A stretch of DNA of 64,000 bases from Agrococcus sp. ARC_14 (GCF_022436485.1 NZ_JAKUDO010000001.1:496001-560000); one strand, 5' to 3'; counted from the stretch's first letter, positions 19,231 through 28,307 are shown. Made by a program: numbers and translations. The notes: generated by a model from the letters alone, not told the origin.

Positions 19231-20115
19231 GTGCCCGTGGAAGAGACTCCCAGCCCCAAGCCCGTGCCGCGCGACGCATCCGCGCCCATCCCGCTGCCCG
19301 TGGACGACGGCGAGGCGCGGCCCAGGCGCGCGACCGCGTCGACGCCGGCTCCGAGCTCTCCGACGCCTGTCGCTGAGCGCCCGGTGGCCGAGACGGCGAC
19401 GCTGCCGGCGTCGGCCGATGCCGACGCGACACCCACCGAGGTCGTCTCGGATCGAGACCGGCGTGCGGCGGCCGTGGAGCGCATCCGCACCGGCCCCGTC
19501 GAGGTCGAGCGGGTGCAGGTGCAGCGCCCGGGCCTGACGAAGCGGGAGCGCCGCGGCGCCGTGATCGCCGGGGCTCTCGGCCTGCCGCTCGTGACGCTCG
19601 GCCTCATCACGCTCGCCGTGCCGATCGGTGCCTGGTACGTCACGAGCGTCTTCAAGTCGGTGATCATGGCCTTCGCCGCGCTGTTCGCGACCGAGGCGCA
19701 GGTGGAGGAGCTCGACCAGTCCATCACGGCCGTCGACCCGACCTCGTTCGGCAACGTGTCCTTCTGGCTCATCATCTCCGGCGTCGTGCTGCTCATCGGT
19801 GGTCTGCTGCTGTCGTGGCTGGTGCTGCGAGCGCACGGCGTCTTCCATCCCCTGCTCGTGACGATCACCGCGGTGCCGATGGCGCTGGGGCTCTCGGCGA
19901 TCCTGCAGGCGGGCTCGGGCGCGCTCGCAGGGCTCGTCTTCCAGACGGGCAACGGCGGCGTCTCCGCCGTGATCGCGAACGCGATCTTCGCGCTGCTGCT
20001 GTTCCTGGTCGCGTCGGTGGTCATCGCCATCGTGATCGGCATCCTGGTGTGGCTGTGGATGGCCAGGGTCTTCCGGGCGACCGTCGTGACCGGCGTGCCG
20101 GACGCCACAGTCTGA
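19231..20115 (+). CDS. Membrane protein with long disordered N-terminus
   Basis: A 294-aa protein, not recognised. Residues 1-100 are Pro/Ala/Thr-rich and hydrophilic. Four hydrophobic segments follow (about 111-135, 178-197, 206-235 and 247-279). It ends with a short tail. Start may be GTG 19231 or GTG 19237; no strong ribosome site decides. First of four tightly spaced genes, 9 bp before the next. Confidence 0.65.
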   Translation: MPVEETPSPKPVPRDASAPIPLPVDDGEARPRRATASTPAPSSPTPVAERPVAETATLPASADADATPTEVVSDRDRRAAAVERIRTGPVEVERVQVQRPGLTKRERRGAVIAGALGLPLVTLGLITLAVPIGAWYVTSVFKSVIMAFAALFATEAQVEELDQSITAVDPTSFGNVSFWLIISGVVLLIGGLLLSWLVLRAHGVFHPLLVTITAVPMALGLSAILQAGSGALAGLVFQTGNGGVSAVIANAIFALLLFLVASVVIAIVIGILVWLWMARVFRATVVTGVPDATV

Positions 20116-20124
20116 TCCGCCGCC

Positions 20125-21489
20125 GTGACCGATCCACGCGACCCCGTCGACGCCTCGGGCGCGCCGCCGCCCCCGGGCGCTGACACGCCAGTGCCCGCGG
20201 ATGCCGCGGCGCGGGCTGCGGCCGCGGGGCGTGCTCGGCAGCTGGCGGAGCCCTCTGCGCCGCGGCCGGACGGCCTTGTGCCGTCGACGGCGATCGAGAA
20301 CCGCGCGCAGGATCGAGCGCGGGCGCGCAAGGCGCGGCTCGGGCTGGGTGGCGCGCGGCCCCAGCAGGTCGAGAACCCCGGCGTCGGCATGCCGGGCCAG
20401 ATCCTGCCGCCCGGGCTCATGCCGGCCATGGCGGAGTCGATGCCGCAGCGCTTCGTGCCGGCCGGCTGGCAGGTGCAGAACCCTGCTGCAGCGCCGCAGC
20501 CGCAGCCGTACGGCGCGGCCCCCTACGGCGCGGCTCCCTACGGCGCGGCTCCCTACGGCGCGGCTCCCTACGGCCAGGCTCCGTACGGCGCGGCTCCCTA
20601 CGGCGCCGCTCCCTACGGGACGGCTCCCTACGGCCAGGCTCCCTACGGCCAGGCTCCCTACGGCCAGGCTCCCTACGGCCAGGCTCCCTACGGCCCCGCA
20701 CCATACGGAGCACTCCCCTACGGGGCCGTCTCATACGGTGCGGCGCCCTACCAGCCGCAGGCGCCGATGCTGCCGCCCCGCATCCCATGGACGGGCAGGC
20801 AGCGCTCCGCCGCGGTCCTCAGCTCGTGGCTGGGGCAGACGGTGATGGCGCTCGCCACGCACCTGCTGACCGCGTTCTTCCTCATCCTCAGCTTCGCGCT
20901 GCTGCTGCATCTCTCCGGCGACGCGGGCGACTTCGAAGCCGACTCCTTCACCTCCATCCTCGCCCGCTGGTCGATGCCCGACCGCGTCTGGGCGACCGCG
21001 CTCATCGGGCTGCTCATCGGCGGCGGCATGCTCGCCGGGGGATGGCTGCTGCACGCGCTCTGGGCGAAGACGGTCGGGCTCGCCAAGCCGCATCGCTCCA
21101 CCTGGCTCGCCTGGCTGTGCACGACCGCCGCGACCGGCATCGTCGGCATGGCACTGTGGCCGTTCGCGCTGATCGGCGGGTTCGTCGTGGTGCTGGCCGC
21201 GTCGGATGCCTCACTCACCACCGGCACGATGTGGGAGGTGCTGTTCTGGGAGCTCGGCGTCGCGGCGCTGCTGACCGGCGGGGTGGGGCTGCTGTTCGGC
21301 TGGCTCTTCCTCTCGCAGGCGCGACTGCGGGTCGACTACCGGGCGCTCGCCGAGGCCGAGGAGGCCGCAGCGCGCGCCCGTGACGAGGCAGAGCTCACCC
21401 AGGTGCGGCTGCGCGGCGAGGCATCGAGCAGCACGATGCGTCCTCAGGGCGGTGCAGCCGCCGGCGACGCGACCGCGAGCGGTCGATGA
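20125..21489 (+). CDS. Membrane protein with APYG pentapeptide repeats
   Basis: A 454-aa protein, not recognised by family. Residues 1-125 are Pro/Ala-rich. Residues 128-209 are a pentad repeat, mostly PYGAA or PYGQA (15 PYG units). Four membrane helices follow (about 235-262, 290-313, 327-357 and 371-397), then a charged helical tail EAEEAAARARDEAELTQVRL. Tyr/Gly/Gln/Pro pentads are low-complexity sequence of a type seen in some membrane-anchored actinobacterial proteins, where a scaffold or phase-separating role is sometimes proposed. GTG start 9 bp after the previous stop; the next gene overlaps by 4 bp. Confidence 0.65.
   Translation: MTDPRDPVDASGAPPPPGADTPVPADAAARAAAAGRARQLAEPSAPRPDGLVPSTAIENRAQDRARARKARLGLGGARPQQVENPGVGMPGQILPPGLMPAMAESMPQRFVPAGWQVQNPAAAPQPQPYGAAPYGAAPYGAAPYGAAPYGQAPYGAAPYGAAPYGTAPYGQAPYGQAPYGQAPYGQAPYGPAPYGALPYGAVSYGAAPYQPQAPMLPPRIPWTGRQRSAAVLSSWLGQTVMALATHLLTAFFLILSFALLLHLSGDAGDFEADSFTSILARWSMPDRVWATALIGLLIGGGMLAGGWLLHALWAKTVGLAKPHRSTWLAWLCTTAATGIVGMALWPFALIGGFVVVLAASDASLTTGTMWEVLFWELGVAALLTGGVGLLFGWLFLSQARLRVDYRALAEAEEAAARARDEAELTQVRLRGEASSSTMRPQGGAAAGDATASGR
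20506..20751 (+). repeat. Tandem 15-bp repeat encoding PYGxA pentads
   Basis: About seventeen 15-bp units of the form CCCTACGGCGCGGCT or CCCTACGGCCAGGCT, in frame in the preceding membrane-protein gene. Near-identity of successive units shows recent slippage or unequal crossing-over, so copy number probably varies among strains. Confidence 0.9.
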
Positions 21490-22088
21490 GCCCCCGGCGC
21501 ACCCGTCCGGAGCGGCAAGACCCGCTTGACCCGCAGCAGAAGGCCGCCGTGCAGTCCGCGGGCGGCATCGGCCTGGCGCTGGTCGCCGCCGGCGCGAGCC
21601 TCGGCTGGGGACTGCTCGTCGCTGCGCTCGTGCTGTTGCTCATCCGCTCGGTCGTGATCGACCTGTTCGATGACGTCGACTGGGGGCGCGGCATCGTCGC
21701 GTGGGTCGAGCAGCTCGACCCCTCGTGGCTGGTGCCGCTCGTGCTGGTGCTCGTGCTGCTCGCGGTCGGGGCGATCGCCCTCGGCTGCTGGCTGAGCACA
21801 CGGCGGATGCGTCGGGCTGGCGTCGTGGGCGCCTCGGCCGTCACGTTCAGGGGCGCGGCGCTCGGCACCGGCCTGCAGGCGGTGCTTTCGACGCTGTCGA
21901 GCTGGCTGCTCGGTCTGCTCGTGCTGCTGACGGGCGTGGTCGGCTTCTGGATCGTCGCAGCGATCTGGGTCGTGCTGTCGATCGTCGTCTCCGCGCTGAT
22001 CGGCTGGCTGGCGGGCCCGCGCACGTGGCTCGCCATCGCGCGGCGCGAGGCGAGGCGGGCCACCGGCGCCCTGCGTGCAGCCGCGTGA
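21486..22088 (+). CDS. Small integral membrane protein
   Basis: A 200-aa protein with a charged N-terminus (RRTRPERQDPLDPQQKAA) and four hydrophobic stretches (about 26-58, 82-102, 120-160 including LSSWLLGLLVLLTGVVGFWI, and 160-178). No recognised domain. It starts in an ATGA overlap with the previous gene and ends in a GTGA overlap with the next, so these are one translationally coupled unit. Confidence 0.65.
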   Translation: MSPRRTRPERQDPLDPQQKAAVQSAGGIGLALVAAGASLGWGLLVAALVLLLIRSVVIDLFDDVDWGRGIVAWVEQLDPSWLVPLVLVLVLLAVGAIALGCWLSTRRMRRAGVVGASAVTFRGAALGTGLQAVLSTLSSWLLGLLVLLTGVVGFWIVAAIWVVLSIVVSALIGWLAGPRTWLAIARREARRATGALRAAA

Positions 22089-22435
22089 GGCTCGGCAGCG
22101 GCGAGCACTACGGCTGGGCGCAGCCGCGCACCGTGGAGCTCGTCGAGGTCGTCGACGGCGCAGGCGAGCACGCGCACGGGCTCGCGGGGGAGTTCGCCCG
22201 GCTGCACGTGCCCGTTGGCGTGCAGGGCGGTCCGCTCACCGTGATGGTGCGCCCCCGAACCGGCCGCGCCGAAGCGTGGCGCGCACCGGCGCCGGGCACG
22301 CGCATCGAGGTGCAGGCGTGGCAGCTGAGCGACGCGGCGGCGCACCGGCTCGACGCCTCGGCCGAGCGCGGCGAGACGGAGCCCTGGTCGCCGCCGCAGC
22401 GCAACCCGCACCTCTGGCTCTGGGTCGAGGGCTGA
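22085..22435 (+). CDS. Small soluble protein at the end of the four-gene membrane operon
   Basis: A 116-aa protein with a GTG start overlapping the previous stop (GTGA). The sequence is beta-rich (TVELVEVVDGAGEHAHGLAG; RIEVQAWQLSDAAAHRL) and ends WSPPQRNPHLWLWVEG. No domain recognised. It may be a partner or cytosolic accessory of the three membrane proteins encoded before it. The frame continues open upstream inside the previous gene, but the overlapping start explains the layout best. Confidence 0.55.
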   Translation: MRLGSGEHYGWAQPRTVELVEVVDGAGEHAHGLAGEFARLHVPVGVQGGPLTVMVRPRTGRAEAWRAPAPGTRIEVQAWQLSDAAAHRLDASAERGETEPWSPPQRNPHLWLWVEG

Positions 22436-22560
22436 CCGGCGGTCGACCGCGATCTGGTCTCTTGCCGCATCCACAGGCCAGGAGCATGCTCGGCCGTGCC
22501 GAGGTGCGCACCCAGGAGCGCACCCCGGGCTCGGCGGGGCACGGCGACGGAGGAGGAGCG

Positions 22561-23217
22561 ATGCGACTGGTCGCACACGAGTTCATGACCCTCGACGGCG
22601 TCATGCAGGGCCCCGGCGGCGCCGAGGAGGACACCACCGGCGGCTTCCGCTGGGGCGGCTGGGGCGCCACGATCTTCGACGACGTGGTCGCCGAGACGGT
22701 CGACGGCTGGTTCCAGCACACCGACGCGCTGCTCTTCGGCCGCACCACCTACGACATGATGGCCGCCTACTGGCCGCAGGTCACCGACCCCGATGACACC
22801 GTCGCGGCACGGCTCAACGCCGCCCCCAAGCACGTCGTCACGACGACCCTCGACCCGGCCGACGGGCCGTGGGCATCCACCACATCCGTCATCGCCGACG
22901 ACGTGCCCGCGCGCATCCGCCGCCTCAAGCAGCAGGGCGACGGCGAGCTGCAGGTGCACGGCTCGTCGCGGCTGCTGCAGACCCTCATCGCCGAGCGGCT
23001 GCTCGACGAGCTGCGGCTCATCGTCGTGCCGACGGTCATCGGCTCGGGCAAGCGCGTCTTCGCCGAGGCGACGCCGAGCGGCTTCGAGGTGACGGATGCG
23101 CGCGTCGCCACGAACGGGTGCGTCGCGATGACGCTCGTGCCCGCGCCGTTCCGCACGGCGACCTTCGAGGTCGTCGACGGCAAGGAGCGGATGGTCGACG
23201 AGCGCTCCGAGGGATAG
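22561..23217 (+). CDS. Dihydrofolate reductase (RibD C-terminal) family protein
   Basis: A 218-aa NADPH-type reductase fold of the YwjB/RibD-C group. The start LVAHEFMTLDGVMQGPGG, ALLFGRTTYDMMAAYWP and IRRLKQQGDGELQVHGSSRL are standard for this group; LIVVPTVIGSGKRVFAE contains the late glycine motif. It lacks the catalytic features of true folate DHFR, so the substrate is unknown. GGAGGAGGAGCG precedes ATG 22561. Monocistronic; a second family member lies at 57.7 kb. Confidence 0.85.
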   Translation: MRLVAHEFMTLDGVMQGPGGAEEDTTGGFRWGGWGATIFDDVVAETVDGWFQHTDALLFGRTTYDMMAAYWPQVTDPDDTVAARLNAAPKHVVTTTLDPADGPWASTTSVIADDVPARIRRLKQQGDGELQVHGSSRLLQTLIAERLLDELRLIVVPTVIGSGKRVFAEATPSGFEVTDARVATNGCVAMTLVPAPFRTATFEVVDGKERMVDERSEG

Positions 23218-23333
23218 GGCGCGGAAACCCCGGGGAGAACCCTCCGGTCATCCCCCTGCCCCGCGACCAGGGGAGCGAGGAGGCTCAAGGTGCTGCCGCA
23301 GATGCAGCGCCCACCACCTCATGGGGAGAGACC

Positions 23334-24035
23334 ATGCCCGATCTCGTGCTCGACGCATCCGACATCCAGAAGTCCTACGGCCGCGGCGCCGGCCGCTTCG
23401 ATGCGCTCAAGGGGGTGACGCTGCAGGTGACGCGGGGCGAGTCGATCGCCATCGTCGGCAAGAGCGGCTCCGGCAAGTCGACCCTCATGCACATCCTCGC
23501 GCTGCTCGACGCACCCGACGCGGGCACGCTGCGCATCGCCGGCGCGGATGCCGCGACGCTCGGGCAGGGTGAGATCCACCGCCTGCGCAACGCGGAGTTC
23601 GGCTTCGTCTTCCAGCAGTTCTTCCTCGTGCCCGACGCCACCGTGCTCGAGAACGTGGTGATGCCGCTGAAGATCGCGGGCATCGGCCGCCGCGAGCGCA
23701 CCGAGCGCGGCATGGCGGCGCTGCGGGCGCTTGAGCTCGACGACAAGGCCAAGAACCGGGCGACCGCGCTCTCCGGCGGCCAGAAGCAGCGCGCCGTGAT
23801 CGCTCGCGCGCTCGTCAACGACCCGAGCGTGATCTTCGCCGACGAGCCCACCGGCAACCTCGACACGGTCACCGGCGGCAACGTCGAGGACACCCTCTTC
23901 GCACTCAACCGCGATCAGGGCATCACGCTCGTGATCGTGACGCACGACGTCGAGCTCGCCGCCCGCTGCGACCGGCAGATCCACCTGCGCGACGGCCTCG
24001 AGGTCTCGCCCGAGCTGGCAGGGGCTGCAGCATGA
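23334..24035 (+). CDS. ABC transporter ATP-binding protein, MacB/LolD type
   Basis: A 233-aa ATPase of the MacB/LolD class. Walker A is GKSGSGKST, the Q-loop is in FQQFFLVPDATVLEN, the signature is LSGGQKQR, Walker B is VIFADEPTGNLD and the H-loop is VTHDVE. ENVVMPL and DEPTGNLD are typical of class 3 mechanotransmission ABCs. ATG 23334 follows GGGGAGAG. It overlaps the permease gene by 4 bp, with which it forms a complete transporter. No adaptor gene is nearby, as usual in Gram-positives. Confidence 0.92.
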   Translation: MPDLVLDASDIQKSYGRGAGRFDALKGVTLQVTRGESIAIVGKSGSGKSTLMHILALLDAPDAGTLRIAGADAATLGQGEIHRLRNAEFGFVFQQFFLVPDATVLENVVMPLKIAGIGRRERTERGMAALRALELDDKAKNRATALSGGQKQRAVIARALVNDPSVIFADEPTGNLDTVTGGNVEDTLFALNRDQGITLVIVTHDVELAARCDRQIHLRDGLEVSPELAGAAA

Positions 24036-25324
24036 GGGCCGGCGACGTCATCGCCTCGGCGGTGCACAACACCTTCCGCAGCAAGCTGCGCACCTCCCTC
24101 ACGGTGATCGCGATCTTCATCGGCGCCTTCACCCTCACGATCACGAGTGCCATCGGCGCCGGCATCACGAACTTCATCGACAGCCAGGTCGGCGCGATCG
24201 GTGCGCCCGGCGTGCTCGCCGTCTCGCCCGCGCCCGACACCGACGCGGCAGCCGAGGGCCCGCCGGTCTACGACCCCGATCGCGCGACGGGCGGTGCGAG
24301 CGTCGACGGCCCTCCCGGCTCCACCATCGTCGGGCTCAACCAGGACGACCTCGACGCCATCGCCGAGATCGACGGCATCACCGGCGTCACGCCGATGGTC
24401 TCGCTCGCGGTCGACTTCATCGAGGCCGGTGGCTCCGAGCAGTACGAGCTGCCGCTCGACCTGGCATCCGGCGCCTTCGTGCCCGACCTCGCGGCGGGCG
24501 CGGCGGTCGCCGACGTGACCGAGCGCCAGCTGCAGATCCCCGCCGACTACGTCGAGCCGCTGGGCTTCGCCGACGCGCAGGCCGCCATCGGCCAGTCGGT
24601 CACCCTCGGGGTGACGGATGGGGTGGGCGGCCACCACGAGGTCGGCGCCGTCGTCGTCGGGGTCAGCAACCAAGGACTGCTCAACCTGGGCGCCGAGGCA
24701 AACGAGGCGCTCGCGGACGCGCTGATCGAGGCCCAGCGCACGGGCGCCGTGGGCGAGGCGACCCCGGTCTATCTGGCCACGAACGCATACATCGACCCCG
24801 CATCCACCCCAGAGCAGATCGATGCGATCAAGGCCGCGCTGCTCGATGCGGGCTTCCAGGGGTCGACGACGGCTGACCAGATCGGCGCGTTCAAGACCGT
24901 CATCGACGTCGTGACGACCGTGCTCAACGCGTTCGCGGTGATCGCGCTGCTCGCCGCGGGCTTCGGCATCGTCAACACGCTGCTCATGAGCGTGCAGGAG
25001 CGCACCCGTGAGATCGGCCTCATGAAGGCGATGGGCATGCGCTCGGGGAAGGTCTTCGGGCTGTTCTCGATGGAGGCCGTCTTCATCGGCTTCCTCGGCA
25101 GCGCGCTCGGCGCGGGCGTGGCGATCCTGCTGGGGCTGATCGCGGCGCCGCTGCTCGCGGAGAGCCTGCTGGCGGGGCTGCCGGGCCTCGAGATCGTGCG
25201 CTTCGAGCCGCTCTCGGTCGCGGTCATCGTGCTCGCGGTGATGGCGATCGCGTTCCTCGCCGGCACGCTGCCCGCGCGCCGCGCCGCGCGCCAGCACCCG
25301 ATCGAGGCGCTCCGCTACGAGTAG
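24032..25324 (+). CDS. FtsX/MacB-type ABC permease
   Basis: A 430-aa permease: one N-terminal helix (about 20-45), a large extracytoplasmic MacB-PCD-like domain (about 50-285, containing LDAIAEIDGITGVTPMVSLA), then three C-terminal helices with the FtsX core (AAGFGIVNTLLMSVQERTRE, IGLMKAMGMRS) and the end GTLPARRAARQHPIEALRYE. It likely exports a peptide or lipophilic compound or senses envelope stress. Coupled to the ATPase gene by ATGA. Confidence 0.92.
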   Translation: MRAGDVIASAVHNTFRSKLRTSLTVIAIFIGAFTLTITSAIGAGITNFIDSQVGAIGAPGVLAVSPAPDTDAAAEGPPVYDPDRATGGASVDGPPGSTIVGLNQDDLDAIAEIDGITGVTPMVSLAVDFIEAGGSEQYELPLDLASGAFVPDLAAGAAVADVTERQLQIPADYVEPLGFADAQAAIGQSVTLGVTDGVGGHHEVGAVVVGVSNQGLLNLGAEANEALADALIEAQRTGAVGEATPVYLATNAYIDPASTPEQIDAIKAALLDAGFQGSTTADQIGAFKTVIDVVTTVLNAFAVIALLAAGFGIVNTLLMSVQERTREIGLMKAMGMRSGKVFGLFSMEAVFIGFLGSALGAGVAILLGLIAAPLLAESLLAGLPGLEIVRFEPLSVAVIVLAVMAIAFLAGTLPARRAARQHPIEALRYE

Positions 25325-25363
25325 CGGGCGGTCCGGCCTCCTCCCTCCCCGTGCACCCCCCGT

Positions 25364-25455
25364 GCACAACGCAAGCCCGCTGGCCGTAACCAGCGGCGGA
25401 TTCGGCGCCCTGCCCGATTCCGCCGCGGAGCGCGCGGCGCGAGCTTGCGTTGTGC
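25364..25455. repeat. 92-bp element with 13-bp terminal inverted repeats (copy B1)
   Basis: GCACAACGCAAGC (25364-25376) and its exact inverse GCTTGCGTTGTGC (25443-25455) enclose a GC-rich interior. It lies between two convergent genes. One of five copies of near-constant length. Confidence 0.85.
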
Positions 25456-25498
25456 TCGAGGGAGGGGGCCGCGGGCGCGAGGCGCTCGGTGGCGGCCG

Positions 25499-26098
25499 CT
25501 ACCCGCGCTGCGCGAGCATGCGCATGGCCGCACGGATGCGCATGGGGCGACACCCCGCATCCGTCAGCCTCGCCACGATCGCGGGCTCGCGGCGCGCGAG
25601 GATGATGCCCCGCTTGAGCAGGAACGCCGGCGGCTTGCGGTGCTCGCGCAGGTCGCGGGCAAACCGCAGGCCCATCGTCACCCAGCGCGAGCGGTGCACG
25701 ACGATCGCGTCGGCCAGGATGCCGCGCCGCCGGGCCTCGGCCACGACCTCGCCGACGAAGACGCCCTCCGCCACGAAGCAGCGCGCGCCGTCGAGCGTGA
25801 CCTCGTGGCTGCCCGCGGATGCGCTGCGGGAGATGTCGTAGACCGGGGCGCTCGTGCGGCCGGTGCGGGCGAGCTCCTCGAGCGCGTCGATCGCGCGGTC
25901 GCGGTGCCAGGAGCCCGGGTGATCCCAGTCGACCTCGCCGGACTCGAGCCGCGGGAGCACCGGGTCGTCGCCCTCGCGGTAGTAGTCGTCGAGGCGCAGC
26001 ACCGGCAACCCGCTGCGCTCGGCGATGCGTGACTTGCCGGAGCCGGATGCACCGCCGATGAGCATGACGCGCGCGAAGGGCTCGTGCGATTCGGGCAT
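25499..26098 (-). CDS. Uridine-kinase-like P-loop enzyme
   Basis: A 199-aa P-loop kinase. Walker A is GGASGSGKS near residue 15, and LRLDDYYREGDDP has the DDYY motif typical of uridine/phosphoribulokinase relatives. DWDHPGSW matches the substrate-binding region. R-rich lid sequences DLREHRKPPAFLLKRG follow. Likely phosphorylates a nucleoside or small metabolite; whether it is a true uridine kinase is uncertain because it is shorter than Udk. Convergent with the ABC permease gene across repeat B1. Confidence 0.8.
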   Translation of the reverse strand: MPESHEPFARVMLIGGASGSGKSRIAERSGLPVLRLDDYYREGDDPVLPRLESGEVDWDHPGSWHRDRAIDALEELARTGRTSAPVYDISRSASAGSHEVTLDGARCFVAEGVFVGEVVAEARRRGILADAIVVHRSRWVTMGLRFARDLREHRKPPAFLLKRGIILARREPAIVARLTDAGCRPMRIRAAMRMLAQRG

Positions 26099-26204
26099 AG
26101 GGACGATTCTGCCGGATCCGCGGGTCTCGCTGCGCCAGTCGCGGCCCCCGGCGCGACCCGTGCACGCCCGGCGGTCGGCCCGCGCACGCCGGAGGCTCGG
26201 CCGA

Positions 26205-26804
26205 TCAGGCCCGGCGCGCGACGCGGCGGCTGATGAGGTCGACGACCAGGCCGAGTGCGAGCATCACGACGACGCCGAGCGCTGCCGACCAGAGCGGGTC
26301 GCCCAGCCACGCGGCGGAGGCGCTCGCGATCGCCAGGCACATGCACGCCCAGAGGCTGCCCGCGACCGCCGCCAGCCCGAGGAAGCGCGGGAAGGGGAGC
26401 CCGGATGCGCCGGCCATGCCGTTGACGGCGACGCGGCCGACGGGGATGTAGCGGCCGACGAGCACGAGCGTCGCAGGGGAGGTGCGCAGCCGTTCGGCGA
26501 TCCAGCCGAGCATCCGCCGCGCCCTGGGCCGACGCATCCACCGGAACCGATCGACGCCGACGCGCCTGCCGACCCAGAACGCCAGGCTGTCGCCCAGCAC
26601 CGCACCGGCGGCAGCCGCCAGGACGATCGCGATCGCCCAGGTGCCGTCGACCCCTGCCGCGATGCCGGCGGCGAGGGCGGCGACCACCGTCGTCTCGCTC
26701 GGCACCGGCGGGAAGATGCCGTCGATCGCGCAGGCTGCGAGCACGATCAGCAGCAGCCATGGCGAGGTGAGGAGGGGCAGGAGGAGGTCGACCGAGAGGG
26801 GCAC
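26205..26804 (-). CDS. DedA family membrane protein
   Basis: A 199-aa SNARE-associated/DedA protein, proposed lipid scramblase or transporter family. Features are an N-terminal amphipathic then hydrophobic segment, the conserved acidic motif GIFPPVPSETTVVA, the WVGRRVG loop, and the arginine motif VGRYIPVGRVAVNGMAGASG with late helices ending in SRRVARR. Start GTG 26804 gives the usual length; GTG 26843 would add 13 residues. No operon partner. Confidence 0.85.
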   Translation of the reverse strand: MPLSVDLLLPLLTSPWLLLIVLAACAIDGIFPPVPSETTVVAALAAGIAAGVDGTWAIAIVLAAAAGAVLGDSLAFWVGRRVGVDRFRWMRRPRARRMLGWIAERLRTSPATLVLVGRYIPVGRVAVNGMAGASGLPFPRFLGLAAVAGSLWACMCLAIASASAAWLGDPLWSAALGVVVMLALGLVVDLISRRVARRA

Positions 26805-26909
26805 GTCCTGACGGTAGGTCGGAGCAGCGCACCCACGCGTCACGCTGGAGGACGAACCGACCCCCTACCGCAGAGGGACGTGTGGCGTGGGGCCGGTAGC
26901 GTCATCGGA

Positions 26910-27458
26910 GTGAGCGACAACCCCAGGACCCCGATCCTCCGCGGTGCGAACCCGGCCGTGCAGCTGTTCGATGGCGACGAGGTGGTGGCGCTGGCCTCGG
27001 TCTGGCGCGTCGACGAGTCGCCGATGGGGTCGGGCACCGCGCTGATCCTCTGGCATGCGGGGCGGGTGCGGGTGATCGGCGTCGACCCTGGCCTCAGCTC
27101 GTGGCTCTCCGGCCGCTTCGTGCGGCACTTCCCCGAGGCCGAGGGGCTCGAGTGGTCGCAGGTCGAGGTGCGCACCGAAGACGTCGAGATCGAGCTCGAC
27201 CTCGAGACCGGTCTCGTCGCACGGGCCGGCAGCATCGAGGTGCGCATCGACGGGCCGATGGGGGAGCGCGAGTTCACCACGGATGCGTTCACGCTCGACG
27301 GCGTGGATCACGGGCTGTCGCTGCGGCTGGTGCCGTGCCGCCGAGGCAGCATCTCGTTCGGCGGCGCTCCGCTGACGGGTGAGCCCCGCGTCGAGGAGGA
27401 CGCCGAGCGGCCGCAGTCGACGGCGTTCCTCGCGGTCGACGAGGTGTGGAGCCGCTAG
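26910..27458 (+). CDS. Hypothetical protein
   Basis: A 182-aa soluble protein I do not recognise, mostly beta-strand by pattern (AVQLFDGDEVVALASVWRVD; EVRTEDVEIELDLETGLVAR; SIEVRIDGPMGEREFTTDAF). It may form a beta-sandwich or jelly-roll. Start GTG 26910. Its stop TAG shares the tetranucleotide CTAG (27455-27458) with the stop of the opposing hydrolase gene. Confidence 0.6.
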   Translation: MSDNPRTPILRGANPAVQLFDGDEVVALASVWRVDESPMGSGTALILWHAGRVRVIGVDPGLSSWLSGRFVRHFPEAEGLEWSQVEVRTEDVEIELDLETGLVARAGSIEVRIDGPMGEREFTTDAFTLDGVDHGLSLRLVPCRRGSISFGGAPLTGEPRVEEDAERPQSTAFLAVDEVWSR

Positions 27459-28234
27459 GCCCCGCGCTCAGCCTCGGCGTCGAGGAAGCGCTCGAGCAGC
27501 GCCGTCACGACAGCGGGCTGCGCCGAGTGCACCCAGTGGCCAGCGCCCTTGACCGTGACGCGCCGCACCTGCGGGAACCGCGCCTCCATCGCATCGCGGA
27601 ACTCGTCGCGCACGTAGCCGGAGTCGGCGCCCGCGATCCATAGCACCGGCCCCTCATAGACCGCGTCGGTCTCGGGAAAGCCGCGCAGCGCATCCAGGTC
27701 TCGGCGCAGCACCTCGAGGTTGGGCAGCCAGGCCCAGGCGTCGCCATCGCGCCGCAAGTTCTGCAGCAGGAAGCCACGGATGCCCGGGTCGGGCACGGCG
27801 GCGGAGAGCGCGGCGTCGGCGTCGGCGCGGGAGCCGAGCGAGCCGAGGTCGATGCCGAGCATGGCGTCGATGAACCCGCGGAACTCGTCGGCCGAGCGGT
27901 AGGCGACCGGCGAGACGTCGACGACGACGAGCCGCGCGACCTTCTCCGGATGCCGCAGCGCGGCGAGCATGGCGGCCTTGCCGCCCATCGAGTGGCCGAC
28001 GAGCGTGACGGGCTCGTCGGAGAGGTCGGCGATCGCGTCGGCCATCTCGACGTAGTCGATGCGCTCCGTCCAGTCGGAGCGACCGTGGTTCGGCATGTCG
28101 ACGAGCGTCACCCGATGGCGGTCGGCGAGGGCCTTGCCGATCTGCGTCCAGTTCCTGCCCTGGCCGAACAGGCCGTGGCAGAAAACGACGGGAGACCCCT
28201 GCTCGCCGAGGTGGGTGGTGTGGAGCGCGCTCAT
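27455..28234 (-). CDS. Alpha/beta hydrolase (YbfF-like)
   Basis: A 259-aa alpha/beta hydrolase: oxyanion strand VVFCHGLFGQGRNWTQIGKA, nucleophile elbow VGHSMGGKAA (Ser near residue 98), acid in WIAGADSGYV, and catalytic His in GAGHWVH. The HGLFG and NHGRSDW motifs match the YbfF/abhydrolase-11-like esterase group. Start ATG 28234. Convergent with the preceding hypothetical gene, sharing overlapping stop codons, and 73 bp from a Pr6Pr gene in the same direction. Confidence 0.85.
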   Translation of the reverse strand: MSALHTTHLGEQGSPVVFCHGLFGQGRNWTQIGKALADRHRVTLVDMPNHGRSDWTERIDYVEMADAIADLSDEPVTLVGHSMGGKAAMLAALRHPEKVARLVVVDVSPVAYRSADEFRGFIDAMLGIDLGSLGSRADADAALSAAVPDPGIRGFLLQNLRRDGDAWAWLPNLEVLRRDLDALRGFPETDAVYEGPVLWIAGADSGYVRDEFRDAMEARFPQVRRVTVKGAGHWVHSAQPAVVTALLERFLDAEAERGA

Positions 28235-28307
28235 GATCCTCCGAGTCTGCCGGATGCGCGGCAGGGCGTGGGCAGGCGGGTGCCGGGCCGCACCCGCCGC
28301 GGCGCCC

